Under the pieces are notes generated by a model. It was given only the letters and a program-made list of their open reading frames with translations. It did no database searches and was not told the origin of the DNA. From Asterella californica (Eukaryota > Streptophyta > Marchantiopsida > Marchantiales > Aytoniaceae), in the NCBI GenBank assembly GCA_036924285.1, contig JAYKYS010000017.1, positions 5,375,501 to 5,439,500 on the forward strand: a stretch of DNA of 64,000 nt. Direction: 5' to 3'. Positions 44,447 through 57,010 of this stretch are shown one piece after another (position 1 is the stretch's first letter; each line of letters starts with the position of its first letter). The translations under genes and the position numbers were made by a program.

Positions 44447-44760
44447 TTGGCACCATGTGTGATGTTGTTGGACAACAGAAGTGAGATCTTCTATTTCGTG
44501 GCACCTTCAGAGAAGGTGTATCAATCGCAAAAAGTGTTGTTAGACTTTGGAGCCCAGTCCTTGATGTTGAGGAAGACGATGTGTATTGATTTAGGTATGA
44601 AGAAGTCTGAGATAGAGAGATGTTCATTCTAGCTGCAGACATCTCTAGGGGAGGAGGAGAAGGAGACCTCCAAGCGGAGGATACTCCGGTCTTCTAGCCG
44701 TCAGAGGATTTTGGCAAGCATTATCATCGGATATTTTGTTGTTGAGGGCGCAAGATCTCA
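44447..44760 (+). pseudogene. aspartic protease relic of gypsy element 3
   Basis: Contains QKVLLDFGAQSLMLRKTMCI; DFGA stands where the catalytic DTGA/DSGA triad is expected, so it is inactive. TAG at 44630-44632. The region 43861-44446 between gag and protease is Ser/Thr/Val-rich with many stops. Confidence 0.6.
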
Positions 44761-45952
44761 CGGTTGTTGACATCATTCATTTGGTTATCATCTAATGGTC
44801 ATGTCAAGGTCACACGCGTGTTGGAAGAAGTCAGGGTTTACATGATCCGAGATTTAGTATGTTTTGAGAGATGTTACGGATCTTATGACATCTCTTGATG
44901 CATCAGGTGGATTTTCCAGCGTACATCTTGGAGAATGTTTCTTTGTTGGGTGATACTCGTACATAGATGATGACGAGTGTGTACCAAGTGCGGTCTTGGG
45001 TTAGACCAACAACCTAGGTTGGATGCAGCGAGAGCGAGATCTTGTACACATCATCCACGATTGTGATGGAGGAACTTGTTACCAAGAGAGGTGCTTAAGC
45101 GCGCACACGATGGAGTGAGATGACCATCGCACCTCACAACCGATGACATCTTGGATGCAAGATTCATCACTGTCATCGATAGATCATCCATGACAGTGAT
45201 GAATCTAGAGGAACGACCCATGGCAGTGTTGTCTACTTCGGTGAGCTTTTTAGCGTCACAAGCTTACAGAGATGGAGGACCTCGGCTTGTGTGGGATGCT
45301 CAATTACGGCAGTTGATGGAGTCCAGTGCATATGAGAGAGCGAACAATGGGTTTCTCTACGACTACAACGGCAGTAGCTTCAGTGTCATAGGCTTCAAGT
45401 CGTCAAGTGTTGAGTCAAGCAATGGACTGGAACTACTTGACGTGGATTGTTAGCCTTGGATTGACTTAGCAGCGTCGAATACGATCGACGTATGTTACTG
45501 CTTGAACACTTCTGAGCTCTTTGCCTACCGGGTCGGTGGAGACAAAGGCTAGGGACGAGGCGTGTGGAGTTTGTCGTCCTTGGACGTCATGGGATGTAGT
45601 AGGAGAGTGTGTGGAACTTGCAGCTATGACTGCAGGAGTTTTTCGCACAGTGGAGGTTGTTGGTGATGAGCAGAAGGAAACTACTCTAGAGGGTGTAAGA
45701 TAGCAATCAACGACTCGTCTTCTACCTCTAGCATGGTGACAGAGGATACTTGGGAGCCGATGATTGGACCCAAGCTTATAAGAGAGGAGAGACAAAGAGT
45801 TCAGAGATTCCTGAAGAGCTACATGAATTGTTTTGCCTTCAATATGAAGGATTTGGGTACCTTGAAGATATACGGATCGACTTGACTAGTGACACGTTAA
45901 TTTTTTGACGTCTCTACAAGTACATGACATGGAGAGAGTCTTGATCTAGAGT
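44761..45952 (+). other. low-similarity linker between protease and RT of gypsy element 3
   Basis: No domain recognised. An open frame at 45151-45453 (VIDRSSMTVMNLEERPMAVL) reads like protein and is probably part of pol. The rest is broken. Confidence 0.4.
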
Positions 45953-47170
45953 ATGACTCAAGACTTGGTGGAGGCTGGGTTGGTAGAGATGTTGCATGGA
46001 GAGTATGCATTTGTCACAGTTATGTCAGCAAAGAAAGATATGTACGGCAACTACACGGATAGACAGATGTGTGGAGACTACCATCTTATCAATCGGCAGA
46101 TGAACTCCGGAAGTTTGCCATGCCGACACCTGAGGAGATCTTTGATGCAGTAGGACATGTGAAAGTCTTCAATACTTAAGACCTTCGAGTAAGATATCAT
46201 CATTTGTTGGTGAGAGAAGAAGATAAGTCCAAGACATCATTCTGAGAAATTGACTCTCATAGCAAAGATTGTTTGTATTAGTGGCAGTTCTTAATATTTG
46301 GGTTGAAGAACGCCCATGTTGAGTTCCAAAAGTGATGGACAAGATCTTAGCAGGACTGGATTTTGTTTGATGTTATATTGACGACATCTTAGTCTACAGT
46401 GCTATAGTGGAGGAGCACGAGAGACACCTACGAGATGTGTTCATGCAGTTGAGAACTCATGGGCTGAAGTTACACCCTAGGAAGTGCAAGTTATTCCAAG
46501 AGTTGGTACAGTATCTGGACCACACCATCTACCCAGGTGGGTTGGATGTTCAATAGACGAAGGTTGAGGCTATTGCACTTGTCTCACGTCTCACGGATGT
46601 GAGTCGAGTTCAGACATTGTTGGTTTGTGAACTTCTATCGCCGATACGTGAAAGGGTTTAATGCAATTGCGAAACCATTGACCAAGCTGATGAAGGTGGA
46701 CCAAGAGTGGCAATGAGGAGATGAGCAAGAGCGAACTTTTGTAGAGCTAGGATAAGTTGACATCTGCTCCCTCTTGAGGAGACTCGTTAAGGGATGTCTC
46801 TTCCAACTACATTATGATTGGAGTACGTTGGAACTTCGAGCAGTGCAGACTCAGCATGACGATGAGAAAAAGGAGTTTGTGGTGGCGTATGTCAATCGTT
46901 CCAACAATTCAGCGGAGGTGAGGTACAGTTCGTACGAGAAGGAGTGTTTGGCTGCAGTGTGGGTTGTTGCACACTTTCGATGTTATTTGTTTGAGAACCC
47001 TTTTGCTCTCATCACTGATCACCAGTCGCTCAAGTGATTGATGAAGTCTGACAAGCTTACATGGAAGTTTTCACGATGGGCTCTAATCTTACACGAGTAC
47101 GACTTCTAGGTAGTGCATAGACCTGGAGTTACAAACCTAGATGTCGATGGACTGAGTCACAATCCATGCA
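45953..47170 (+). pseudogene. pol: RT and RNase H of gypsy element 3
   Basis: Relics in order: SMTQDLVEAGLVEMLH; AKKDMYGNYTDRQMCGDYHL (fingers/palm); FGLKNAHVEFQK; the catalytic CYIDDILVYS near 46368-46400; and QLRTHGLKLHPRKCKLFQEL. RNase H is in another frame (46774-47037: VAYVNRSNNSAEVRYSSYEK, CLAAVWVVAHFRCYLF, ALITDHQSLK), ending with DVDGLSHNPC. Stops and frame changes are frequent. Confidence 0.85.
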
Positions 47171-47175
47171 CGAGT

Positions 47176-48640
47176 CAGTAGGATCAGACTGGAGCTCGAT
47201 GGCATGATGAGGTTGATGAGGAGATGATGTCAGGGTGGCATGCATTTGCTTTTCTTTGTGTGTTGGTCATGAACTCTAGTATGGAGAGCCAGGTCGTATC
47301 TTTCTCATATCAAAGAATAGACGGTGGGTCTCCGGATCTTGAAGATAGAGATGGTGTTCTAGACCAGCGAGATATCCATGACGACGTGACAATAATGAAG
47401 TATCTACGTACTTGCGTAGTGATAGACACAGTAAGTGCCAAAGAGCGAGATCGCGTCCTCCAACGAGCAAAGAGTTTTGGATCAGAAGGACGACATGTAC
47501 TTCGAGTGTGAGACGATGGGAGAGTACAGATAGTGTCACATCCATCTTAGAGGGCACAATTAGTACGATATGCCCATAAGGAGTTAAGACATTTTAGAGT
47601 GAAGCGTGTACATAGCTTACTCCAAGAACAGTATTGGTGATGTGGTATGCACATCGATGTGCAGTAGTTCGTCGTACGATGTGTGGTTTGTGATTGAGTA
47701 TAAGCATCATTTAAGGCTCCTACTCCATAATTACACCACTTATCGATTATGGGGTTGGGTTATCGTTGGAGCTTGGATTTTGCGGGACCCTTATCATTGA
47801 CTGTACACACCACCGGTATGTGTTGGTGATGATGAAAAACTTCTCCAAATGAATTGAGTTGGTGGCATTACCAGACAAGACGAACGAGAGGACAACGTTT
47901 GTGTTCTTAGATTGAGTGTTGAGTCGTTTTGGAGCACCAGCCGAAGTGCTGACAGACCAAGGTACAGAGTTTCTTGGTTAGTTTCAGACCTTGTGTGATC
48001 AGGCGTTGATTGATCATCAGACTGCATCTCGAGATCATCTTAAGGCAGATGGTTTGGCAGAGAGGGTTGTTCAGACGGTGAAGAGAAGATTGTGCAAGTA
48101 TGGCTTGCAGAAGGGCCACTTGGGAGACTAGGATGTGCAATTATCATGATTGGCTAAGAGCTACCGGTTTAGCCAGCAAGCGTCTTCGACTTTGTTCTCA
48201 TCATATTTTCTATTGTATGACCAAGATCCAAATTACCTTCGGCTATTCCTTGTGATTCTGCTGAGGTGCTGAACCTCGATGATCCGGATATGTGGGTGAG
48301 AGCATATTCTCAACGAGCCGAGATATTTTAGAGAGTTATGTCTATGACTTTTGAGAACCTAGCGATTGCTCAACATAGAGACATGTTGCGATATAAGACT
48401 ATTCAAGGAGGAGGTTATCGACCATAGATTGGCAAGTTTCATCCTAACGATTATATCTATTTGTAGCAAACTGCACCGATGATGTTGGATATGACCGCTG
48501 AGTGCACTATTTTATGAGTGCGTGAGGTGTTACCTTCTGGAGTACTCATGTTAGAGGGTCGTGATGGTGTTGTTTAGAAAGACCATGTGCATAATTGCAC
48601 GTCATGTCATCTTCCAAACATCGCGATGATACCATTGACC
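47176..48640 (+). pseudogene. int: integrase of gypsy element 3
   Basis: After an acidic linker (GWHAFAFLCVL), an integrase zinc domain (HKELRHFRVKRVHSLLQEQY, then CVVCD near 47680) is followed by WSLDFAGPLSLT, VLTDQGTEFLG and DHLKADGLAERVVQTVKRRL. A C-terminal segment with TAPMMLDM and a final HVHNCTSCHLPNIA lies near 48590-48620. No chromodomain was seen. More than ten stops. Confidence 0.8.
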
Positions 48641-48980
48641 CAAGCTTAGCGGTTGTACGTGCTGGTTGGAGGTGTATGTTGTGTGGGTCTGCTGGTGGAG
48701 CAGCCCGTATGTTGGTGTGTGATGGTTGTTTGGTTGACATATGTCGTGTATGACTTCACCTCTGAGTGTCATTTCTATTGGATGATGGGTTTACCCTCGA
48801 TGTATATAGCAGGGATAGTCGATTCGATCTTTGCGTGGTATGGATTGCAGACAGACGACTAACAATGGGCGATGGAGTACTCGATCTCCTGATCCTTACA
48901 CCCACGAATGTGTATATCACGTAGTTGAGATATGGAGCTATCTGGAGTTAGAGGGACCTAATCGTCCGTTAGGGAGACGA
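48641..48980. other. stretch after gypsy element 3 integrase
   Basis: No gene. It may contain the start of a 3' LTR, but no matching 5' copy was found. Confidence 0.4.
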
Positions 48981-49476
48981 TTGTGGTACACTTGTGTATG
49001 TGTATGATATCGTCCATGTGTTATGTGTATGTGTGGTGTCTTTGACAGCGATGTATGTTGTGTAGCGGGGTGTATGCGCGCGACAGCTATCACGTCAATT
49101 TAGCACCTCGGTTAGGTTGATCAAGTGCGGAGTGGTTAATCTCGATAGGGTCGTTAATGTCATTAGGGTGAGTTCTTGGGCTAGCCTTACTAAAGGATTA
49201 CTTCGCAGGTAGGCTTGTAGGCTTTGGTTCTTTGAGTTGAGCCTTCAAGCTCCTAGCTATGATGGATAGTCTTGGTGAGTGCAATCTGGATTCTCTGATG
49301 CACATAGTGAATTTGGCTCGACTTTAGTGTTTGTTTAGTGTCGGGTGGCATGATGAAGTTAGTATATATCATTTGTGGTACACTTGTATATGTGTATGAC
49401 ATCGTCCATATGTGTATATGTGTGGTGTCTCTGACAGCGATGTATGTTGTGTAGCGATGTGTATGCGCACGACATC
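48981..49476. repeat. direct duplication of about 103 bp flanking a 288-bp block
   Basis: 48981-49084 and 49373-49474 are near copies (TTGTGGTACACTTGT, GACAGCGATGTATGTTGTGT, GTATGCGC). Between them lies the block shared with 32502-33049. The arrangement could be an insertion with a large duplication or an unequal recombination product. Confidence 0.7.
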
Positions 49477-50142
49477 ATGCACTCTATGCTGTCATAAGAC
49501 GAGAGTAGTTCTTGAGAAAAAAGACAAAATATTCTCGTTGTGATCATATGTGACGTTGTTGCAGCTAGCGCTCGCTAAGGATGGGCGTAATAGCCTTGCT
49601 GCAAAACTTTGACAATAAGTATGTCCAATTTTGATCCCTCACTTTCTCTAAATATTATAGGGTGATAGATCACTCTCACACTCTGCAAAGTCTGAGCTTA
49701 CTCTCATGCACGGATTGCAAGCTACAAGTTGTGTGCAAAGCTATAGTGAAACATTTATGTTTTGACACCTTGGAAACTTCAACCGGCAGTATCTCCACAT
49801 CTGAGATTCACGTAAGCATGAAACTTGGACCCACAATAGAAAGCACTCACTAAGCACACTCACTTGAGATTAGGACCAAATTCACACACAAAAACAAAGA
49901 AATGCTCTAGAATTCCTAACTCTGTCACAATTTGCTCACAATTGGTACACCAGAAAATTCAATTAGTCGTATCTCGATCTTCTCAAGTCCAAATCAGTCA
50001 AAGTTGAGACGATCATCACCATCATTACCAGCTCGACCAGATCTCTCCCAACTATATCTTGATCTTGCTCAGATAAGCAGCGACTTCTACGTCCGGTTGA
50101 ACATTAACTCTCAAAATTTGAACTCTTTAACTTCTATTGATG
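49477..50142. other. left flank of family S copy 2
   Basis: No supported ORF. It ends with the target duplication TGATG (50138-50142). Confidence 0.5.
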
Positions 50143-50884
50143 TGTAACACACAAGAAAACCAAAAGATGCTCGAAAGTAGTAATTTAAGGATTGAACCCA
50201 CAGAGATGCAAGTAAAGATCATCCAAAAGTAGTAAACATGTGACAAAGGTGATTCTTTATAGTTGTTGTTTATTCTCACGGGCAGAAATCAGTCCCAGTA
50301 GAGATCAAACTCAGGTCTATCCAACAAGACAGAGTTGATAATCCTTACAAATAACATAATAGGTACTAAACAGGTCAGGGACCTCAAGAAACAGATAAAT
50401 AATAGAGAAACAGAGCCACAGAGGTAAATGTCACGACAAAAAAGTACTGCTGAAGTGCTACTAAGTAGCCTCTAACATCATAAACGCTAAGTATCTTCAC
50501 ACTAAGTTATTTCTACTACTACTGCTCTCGGAAAACTCTGACGAAGAAGACTCTTCTTCCGCCGAAGTACCAAGTTCAACTTCTTCCAAAGTGTCTTCAC
50601 TAAAGAACAACTTCCTCCGAAGTCAACTTCGTCCAAAAACTTCTTCGTAGTAAACTAACCTCGCAGGTGCTGGTCTATTCTCAGACTTTGTCTCAAACTC
50701 CTACTCTGATTTCAGATGTCAAACAGCTAGGTCTTCGGCACCCAGACTAATTCCTACCACATCAAACTACGATACTTCGTAGGTAAATCTCTGAAGTTGA
50801 CAAACACAATGGCTTTGTAAACTCAGGAAATAGAAAATCCAAAATAACAAACACATAGAGGTACTGAGCACGAACAACACAGCG

Positions 50885-50892
50885 CTTATATA
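50885..50892 (-). promoter_or_regulatory. TATA box of family S copy 2
   Basis: TATATAAG on minus with the same flanks as in copy 1. Confidence 0.65.
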
Positions 50893-50923
50893 CAGATTTC
50901 CTCGAAGATGACGTATCTTCTTC

Positions 50924-51990
50924 CTAAGAAGTCGGGTGTACATCTGGTCCTTCATATGAAGGTCCTGTGCTCGGAACGACACCAAGAACAACACCAGCTC
51001 CTAGTGCTATCTCACTAACTGAAAACTCAATGGTGGCTCTAACCTCCCTAAGCTCTCTAACTACCCGTTGTCCTAATCTAGCTACGCGGTTCTTCGCCGA
51101 AGAACCCTCTACAGCTACAGCTGTGAACTCCTGTCGAATCTGCCGAAGAAATGCCAGCTCCGAAGAATCCAAATCTGTGACGAAGTAGTTCTTCAGCGTT
51201 GGCTCAACTCTAATCCGAAGTTGAGCGCTCAGTTCCTCGGTCTTCACTAATCGTCGCTTTAAGTCCTCGATCTCCTTCATCATCTCCATGACGATGTCTT
51301 AGTTTCGGTTCCTCTGGACACGCATCTCGTCCAACTCCTTCTTTGTTAGAGAAAGAACCTTCTCATGCTCTTTCTCCTGGTCCAACTTCTGCCGAAGAAG
51401 AGTTTTTTTCTCCGAACTCAAGTTCTTCAACTCCTCGTCCTTCGCATGAGTCTCCTTCTTCGCCGCGAGGACTGCCGCACGTAAGTTGTCCTTCTCTTGC
51501 TGCCAGTTTTCTCTATCGAAGTGCATCGTCTGCACTAGCTCTGCTAAGTTCAATTTCCTCCCTATGACTTCCTCATAAGATCCTTGGTTATCCTCCAAGG
51601 CATACAACAACGGCACGACCACTTCTTGAATGTACTTTGCCGAAGAAGCGAGTTGCTCTACTTCCTTGACTGTCGATGAAGAAGTAGTAGTTCTCGGTGT
51701 GATATCCTCCCTCTTCTTCTCCTGAGGAGCGTCCTTGTCTTCGGCTTCTTCGGTTGCTTCCTCTTCTGCATGATCTCCCATACGATTCGTCCGCAGGGTG
51801 CTACCTGCACACCTTCAACTCGTGTACCAACTTCAAAGAGACCATCCCCCACCAAGGAAGTAGTATGAACAATAGATCCATCTCATCGAGCTCCTTCTAA
51901 TAGCGACGAAGAGCCACTCGGTTGACATCCAATGCTCGGAGCCTCGACGGTTTGGATGTATGCATCCCTCTCATAAGTCGAAGACTTAGG
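50924..51990 (-). pseudogene. family S ORF, copy 2
   Basis: On minus the N-terminal part (LRALDVNRVALRRY-stop-KELDE, LLPWWGMVSLKLVHEL) is followed after a deletion by an acidic stretch (EEATEEAEDKDAPQEKKRED). Next come VEQLASSAKYIQEVVVPLLY, the coiled coil (SSEKKTLLRQKLDQEKEHEK; two ORFs 51781-51299 and 51289-50924 separated by one TAA) and the end GPSYEGPDVHPTS. The coil is less broken than in copy 1. Conservation of reading frame through most of the coil in both copies argues that this was a translated protein. Confidence 0.65.
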
Positions 51991-52513
51991 TTTCCAATCT
52001 ATACATCTACAATGAGGTACAAAGAATGGGTGAGTACTTCACCACTAACTGACTTTGGCGAAGTAGGAAATTTTCGTCAATAACAGACTGCGCTGCACTC
52101 CGTCCCTCTAAATAGTGTTTAGCAATATGACAATTGACTTGAAACTTTCTATTTATATCTCACGATGGCTCTTTCACACGTATCGAAGTTAGGGTTGGTT
52201 CAACTCTGACTGATGTTCTTCGGCGCTCGCAGTGCGGCGATGTTCTTCTTCTCCAACTTTGTCACATTTTCATCCTGGTATAACTTCGTCATTTGGCGTC
52301 TATTTGCCTTACACAACATACCGTTAGAAAGGTCTTCGAGGCCTATCCCAGATGTCTTCATAAGTTCGATAGGTTCCTCCAGAATAGAGATTCTTCACTA
52401 AACTTCTAATTAACACCCTTCTACTCATATCTTTTATCTTCTATCATCTATTCTTCTTATTTACTTTACAACTAATCAATTAATTAACAAAAACAAAAAA
52501 TCAAGGCTTCACA

Positions 52514-55084
52514 TGATGGTATCTCACTCATCTTAAACTCATATCCGTTGATCCTTGAGTCCATAGTTATCAACTCATCTAGAGCTTTCTAACCCTTTTC
52601 AATCTCTCTCAGATCACTCGCACATCACATTCTATGGTTGTTTAAATATGCACACTTAGAATTGACTCCTCTAAATTCAATTAGACATGCCTCCATCCTC
52701 TTGACCTCAAATTGACATATATTTGATTCAGTGCCTGAACCAGTAAGAAGCACTTTCCAATCCTACATTGAACTCGTTGAGATCTCTTCTATAATGATAT
52801 GTAGGTCAATTTGAATCCTAGGGAGTACTTTGGACCTTTTCAATTTTTTGTCTTCTAGTGATCTACATAACCATCTTTGGCCATAATATATATTGAGAGC
52901 ACAGCTAAATGATTTACAACTATAAAATACTTGTCGGCATACGTGAAAACCTTGACAAACAAGTTCGTCTATTTGGCACAACTTATCTAAACTACTAATT
53001 ACAAGAAACTCCAACATTGGCTATATTCATTGTGACTAACAGAAAATAGAACTTCTAGAAGTATGTACAAGTCAACATACTGAAACAGCCTAACATGTGT
53101 CTCATTGTCTTTTGCATGAAACACACGTGCATGTCAAGTACGTCCAAAATACCACCGTAATACCTATTTAGCATATTTTTGCACGGTTGACGCGTATGTA
53201 TGAAAATAGGTGTTCCACCAAACTGTTTATCATGTACAACACGTCAAGAATTCTTAGTCCTAACTCATTACATGTCAAAAGTCAAGAGTCGATTCAGTAT
53301 ATTTGATGTCATCCGGGCTACTACATGATCTTGGAGATGAAGTTGTACGATAGTCATAATAGACAAAAAGATCAAAAGTGCATATAATGCAATGATACTG
53401 ACCATCCTCTTGTCTACATAAATACATGTCCTTGAAAAGATGTTTTCCTGGAAGGTATTCACTGGGATTAGATCCAAAGTGGACCCTTCAAATGTCTAGG
53501 AGTTTTCTCTTTTACGACTATGACATGAGATAGTAGTGAGGACCACTAGAAGAGAATGCGACAAAAGATGACGACGAGGAGATCTCATACTCCAGTAGTT
53601 TAACAACTAAAGATAGTAATAATAGTTTGACGAAACGGTTAGTATCATAGAGCATGTTGCTCACGATGTAAAACAAATAGTGTTAAGGTTAATGAATGAT
53701 GGTATATAAACTAGCATCCTTGGCTATTCAAGCACCAGTGTTAGAAGCAATCTCTACAAGGAATAGATAGACACTATCGTCACTTTCACTTTTGTACAAG
53801 TACAATTCATAGTAGAAAACACTCTTGTAGTTCAAGAGTTGACATTCCATCTTTTTCTTTATTGCACTTTTATGAATGGTTGTGTGTGAGATCCTATGAG
53901 AATTCTGAATTCTTCGAAATAGAAAGTGTTTATGAGAAAAGATATCGGAGGAGTTCAGCCTTTCAAGGAAAAGTTTCAATAAGGGAAGAGAGCATTCCAA
54001 GGGGAGTCTTGGACCTTATACTGCTTGTCAATGCAATCAAGCCTTCTCTTGATGAGAAATGGGCTTATTATTTGAAGTTCAAAAAAAGTAGTAAAGAAGT
54101 CCTTCCGGAGGTTCAAGAGAGTAGTCCAGGAGTCCTTCATGAGAGTTCATGGAAGTAAATCATGAAATATTTTCTAGAGCACAAGAGAGAAGTTCAAGGA
54201 GTCTTTCTTAGAGGAGCACATGAGAGCAACTTAGGCGAGATCTTCTTCAGAGTTCAGGAGAAAAACTCTGAAAGTTTGTCTAAGCAAGTCAAGAAGGTCA
54301 TTCAAACATGAACAAAGAGATTCTAGAAGAATAGTCATCAAGGGACTATTACCAGGACCAACTTATCTTCTAAGTTTACATATTCGACAAGGGTTAAGAA
54401 GAAGTTAATATAATAATATTAAGAAGAAGTTTCATTTCAAGGAAGTTTTGTCTCTATTAGTCATGACACTCTTCATATAGGAAGCAATGCATAATACAGG
54501 AAGAGAATGCAGTTTCCTGTTTGATGAGGCTAATCGATGGCACTTTAGCATTGCTATCGTTCATATTCGTATGTCATCTTAGAGGACACTATGCTCATGC
54601 AAGTCTTATCTGACAGCAACCACCAAAGATGCTTGACCTTTAAAGAGAGATACAACAACTTTGGAGCCCTCGGTGTAAAGGATACACTAAGTTCAACTTG
54701 TTTAAGTTGAACTTGCATATAACTTATTTTTTGATATTATGATTTAGAATGATCTGATTTAAAAGCCATATGTAGTTTAACTCAAGCTCTAAGACATGAT
54801 CTATTGACTATAAGTGAGCTAGAAGCCTTCAACACAAGATTTCTCCAAGTATTCTATAATCGATGTTTGAACACATACACAATTCTTAGATTGTACTATT
54901 CATGTTAAGATAAGATATAACATGAATTTATGTTTATATTAATTTATAAGAACCGATATTTTAATTTATTAAGAAAAAAATCAAATATAAAGTAAGTAAA
55001 TTTTTATTGAAAACTTTTAGAAAAATAGAGTTTTGAAAATATTTGTAGTAAACAAAATAAGGGTTTTTAAGTAGATCTCTACAC
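52514..55084. other. non-coding stretch right of family S copy 2
   Basis: No domain recognised. An ORF at 53862-54158 (98 codons, Ser/Glu/Val-rich) is probably chance; it lies in AG-rich sequence. A short AT-rich repeat of TTAAGAAGAAGTT occurs twice near 54390-54430. The region 54880-55060 is strongly AT-rich. Confidence 0.5.
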
Positions 55085-57010
55085 AGAGGTGTTTCCTTAA
55101 GAACATGAAGAGTGATCCTCAAGGATACAATAGACTCGATGTCAGTACCAGACTAAGTTATGCATTGGTAGTAGAAGCTGGTTGAATGAAATTTGCTTCC
55201 CCAATGTTGCAGAAGCAGATTCGATGTAAGATGGATTCCTTCACTAAACACCACACGAGTCGATGATGATCTTCATCCAAGGTTTCAAGATTACATATCA
55301 CTCATGGATCCAATTCTTAGAGATGTGCAACTCTTGAGCTAATTCAAAAGAGATCTACCAGATGTTGTGAAGAAATGGCTGATTCTATCAAAGGTAAGTG
55401 ATCTACCAACATCCATGATCAGGATCTATGCAGTGGTAGAAGAAAATGATCTTCAGACACGGATATAAGGGATAGATGAGGATAAATCCATATGTCTCAT
55501 CCTCCTATGGGATAAATTCACAAGCATATGGACCCACAATACCTTCTTCTCTCTTGGAGCACAAAACTTGGTGCAGCCTCTATACATACACGCACAACCA
55601 AACTCGTCAACATTTGTAGCTCCACCATTCCAAGCAGAAGCTCTTAAGTAGAGATAGTACATCACTCCTGAGAACAACATCCCTTGAGTTCAATGATCTA
55701 ACTACGAAGTTGGAACACTTATGGATGACACAAGATGACATCAGCTGCAATGCAGTCAACATGGAGGAGAAGTCACATGTACTCGTTACAGAGACACTGA
55801 TCACACCAACATGGAATGTCCAATCCAGACTACCATCAACTACTGCGAGCATTGCAGAAGGACAAGCCACGAGACACTCAACTATAACCCAGTCAAGAGG
55901 AACGTCCTCAAGGAAACTACAGTGCACTGGCTACAAGAAGGAGAGCAACTTGTAATACAACCTCAGTACAACCTGATGAACCCTTCTACTGGAAGATAGG
56001 GCCAAGGTTGTCAAGGAGAGGACCAGTACATTACCAAGGACCACATTTTGCCAACCAGCTCAATCAACCATGACCCCCACGTTGTTCAAACTGTTATCAA
56101 CAACACGCTCTAGTAGAATGCTCATAATTTTGAGCACTCCTCCATGAAGTTCAAAAAAGAAGTGCCCACAATGCACCTCAACATGAAAATCATCAAGAAC
56201 AAAACCTCCACTTTATTGGAGTAGTAACAGAAGAGGGAGAAGAGAAAGAAGTTCATCACGTCTCAGCAGATCAAGAAGCAGAAGCACTTCTCACGACTCG
56301 AATAAGAGGATATCTTGATATCCATATCAAGACCCCAACATGGAACATTGCTTAGAGAGAAACTTCTTCCTCGACCGACAACGAAGATGAAGAGAATGTT
56401 ATCCAAACACATGCAAGAGTGGATAACCCTCATATTGAACATTTACATGACATCAATCCCTATGTTTGACACATTGACAAGACAATTGTCGAGAGTATGA
56501 ATTTTCTCTTATGGTACCTTGGCAGACGGTTCATCCATCAATACCAACATCTCAATCAAACAACTCTTGGAAATCTCACCTTTCTGTGAGACAGTGGTCA
56601 TGAAATTTCTTAATGAAGAATGCGGAATACAATCAAGAAGACCAAATCTCTAGGAGGGCACCAGTAGTAGAAGCTCTACTTCCACACCCACATAAACCGA
56701 CAACCATCTTCTTCACCAGACGTCATGATCCGATTGTCCGAAGGTGATACTTATTATGAAATTCTTAGTACACATTACGTGTTCTAACGAGCTATACCTC
56801 TCTGATGGAGTTGCATCTTGAAAAGAGGAGTAGTCGAGAAGAGAGTCCATGCTTTACAGTGCATTACATGAAAATTGCTAGATGCATTGTATACACAATA
56901 AATCATCCAAGCCAAGAGGAAACAAGTTTTAGATAACAAATCATCAACGTCCGTAATCCAAGAAGGTGATATGGTTTTTAAATGGAATGATAAGAACCCA
57001 TGATTTATCT
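55085..57010 (+). pseudogene. gag-like relic with several zinc knuckles, unclassified retroelement
   Basis: Broken frames encode a capsid-like stretch (YISLMDPILRDVQLLS, then DLPDVVKKWLILSKVSDLPT) near 55270-55430. CCHC-type knuckles follow: CTRYRDTDHTNMEC (second Cys is Tyr, near 55775-55820), CEHCRRTSHETLNY (last Cys is Tyr, about 55847-55890) and CSNCYQQHALVEC (about 56085-56125). An acidic linker and possible protease/RT scraps follow to about 57000 (QEGDMVFKWND). It resembles multi-knuckle gag of plant gypsy elements, but the group cannot be assigned. Confidence 0.5.

Larger units (their letters stand above)
38751..48640 (+). mobile_element. Ty3/gypsy element 3, interrupted by a family S insertion
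   Basis: Gag text before 39933 continues in frame after 43012, once the 39934-43006 insertion is taken out. Protease, RT, RNase H and integrase relics follow to about 48640. The style (NPVVQFFLCLQKNYQG gag, double zinc knuckle, DGLSHNPC after RNase H) differs clearly from elements 1 and 2, and no chromodomain is seen. Decay is heavy, with a stop every few dozen codons. LTRs were not identified; the copia element probably sits in its leader. Confidence 0.8.
50143..52513 (-). mobile_element. family S insertion, copy 2
   Basis: On the minus strand it starts TGTGAAGCCTTG at 52513 and ends GTGTGTTACA at 50143, with a perfect 5-bp target duplication TGATG (50138-50142, 52514-52518). Length is 2371 bp, about 700 bp shorter than copy 1: it lacks the nested family G tail and about 200 bp of the acidic part of the ORF. 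TATA box and AATAAA are retained. Again there is no pair of terminal repeats inside. Confidence 0.88.

Noticed and set aside
48985..49476. Repeats as a CRISPR-like or satellite array
   Set aside because: Only two copies with one 288-bp interval that is itself a dispersed repeat.
53862..54158. 98-codon plus-strand ORF as a host gene
   Set aside because: AG-rich low-complexity peptide, no domain and no supported start or splice context.
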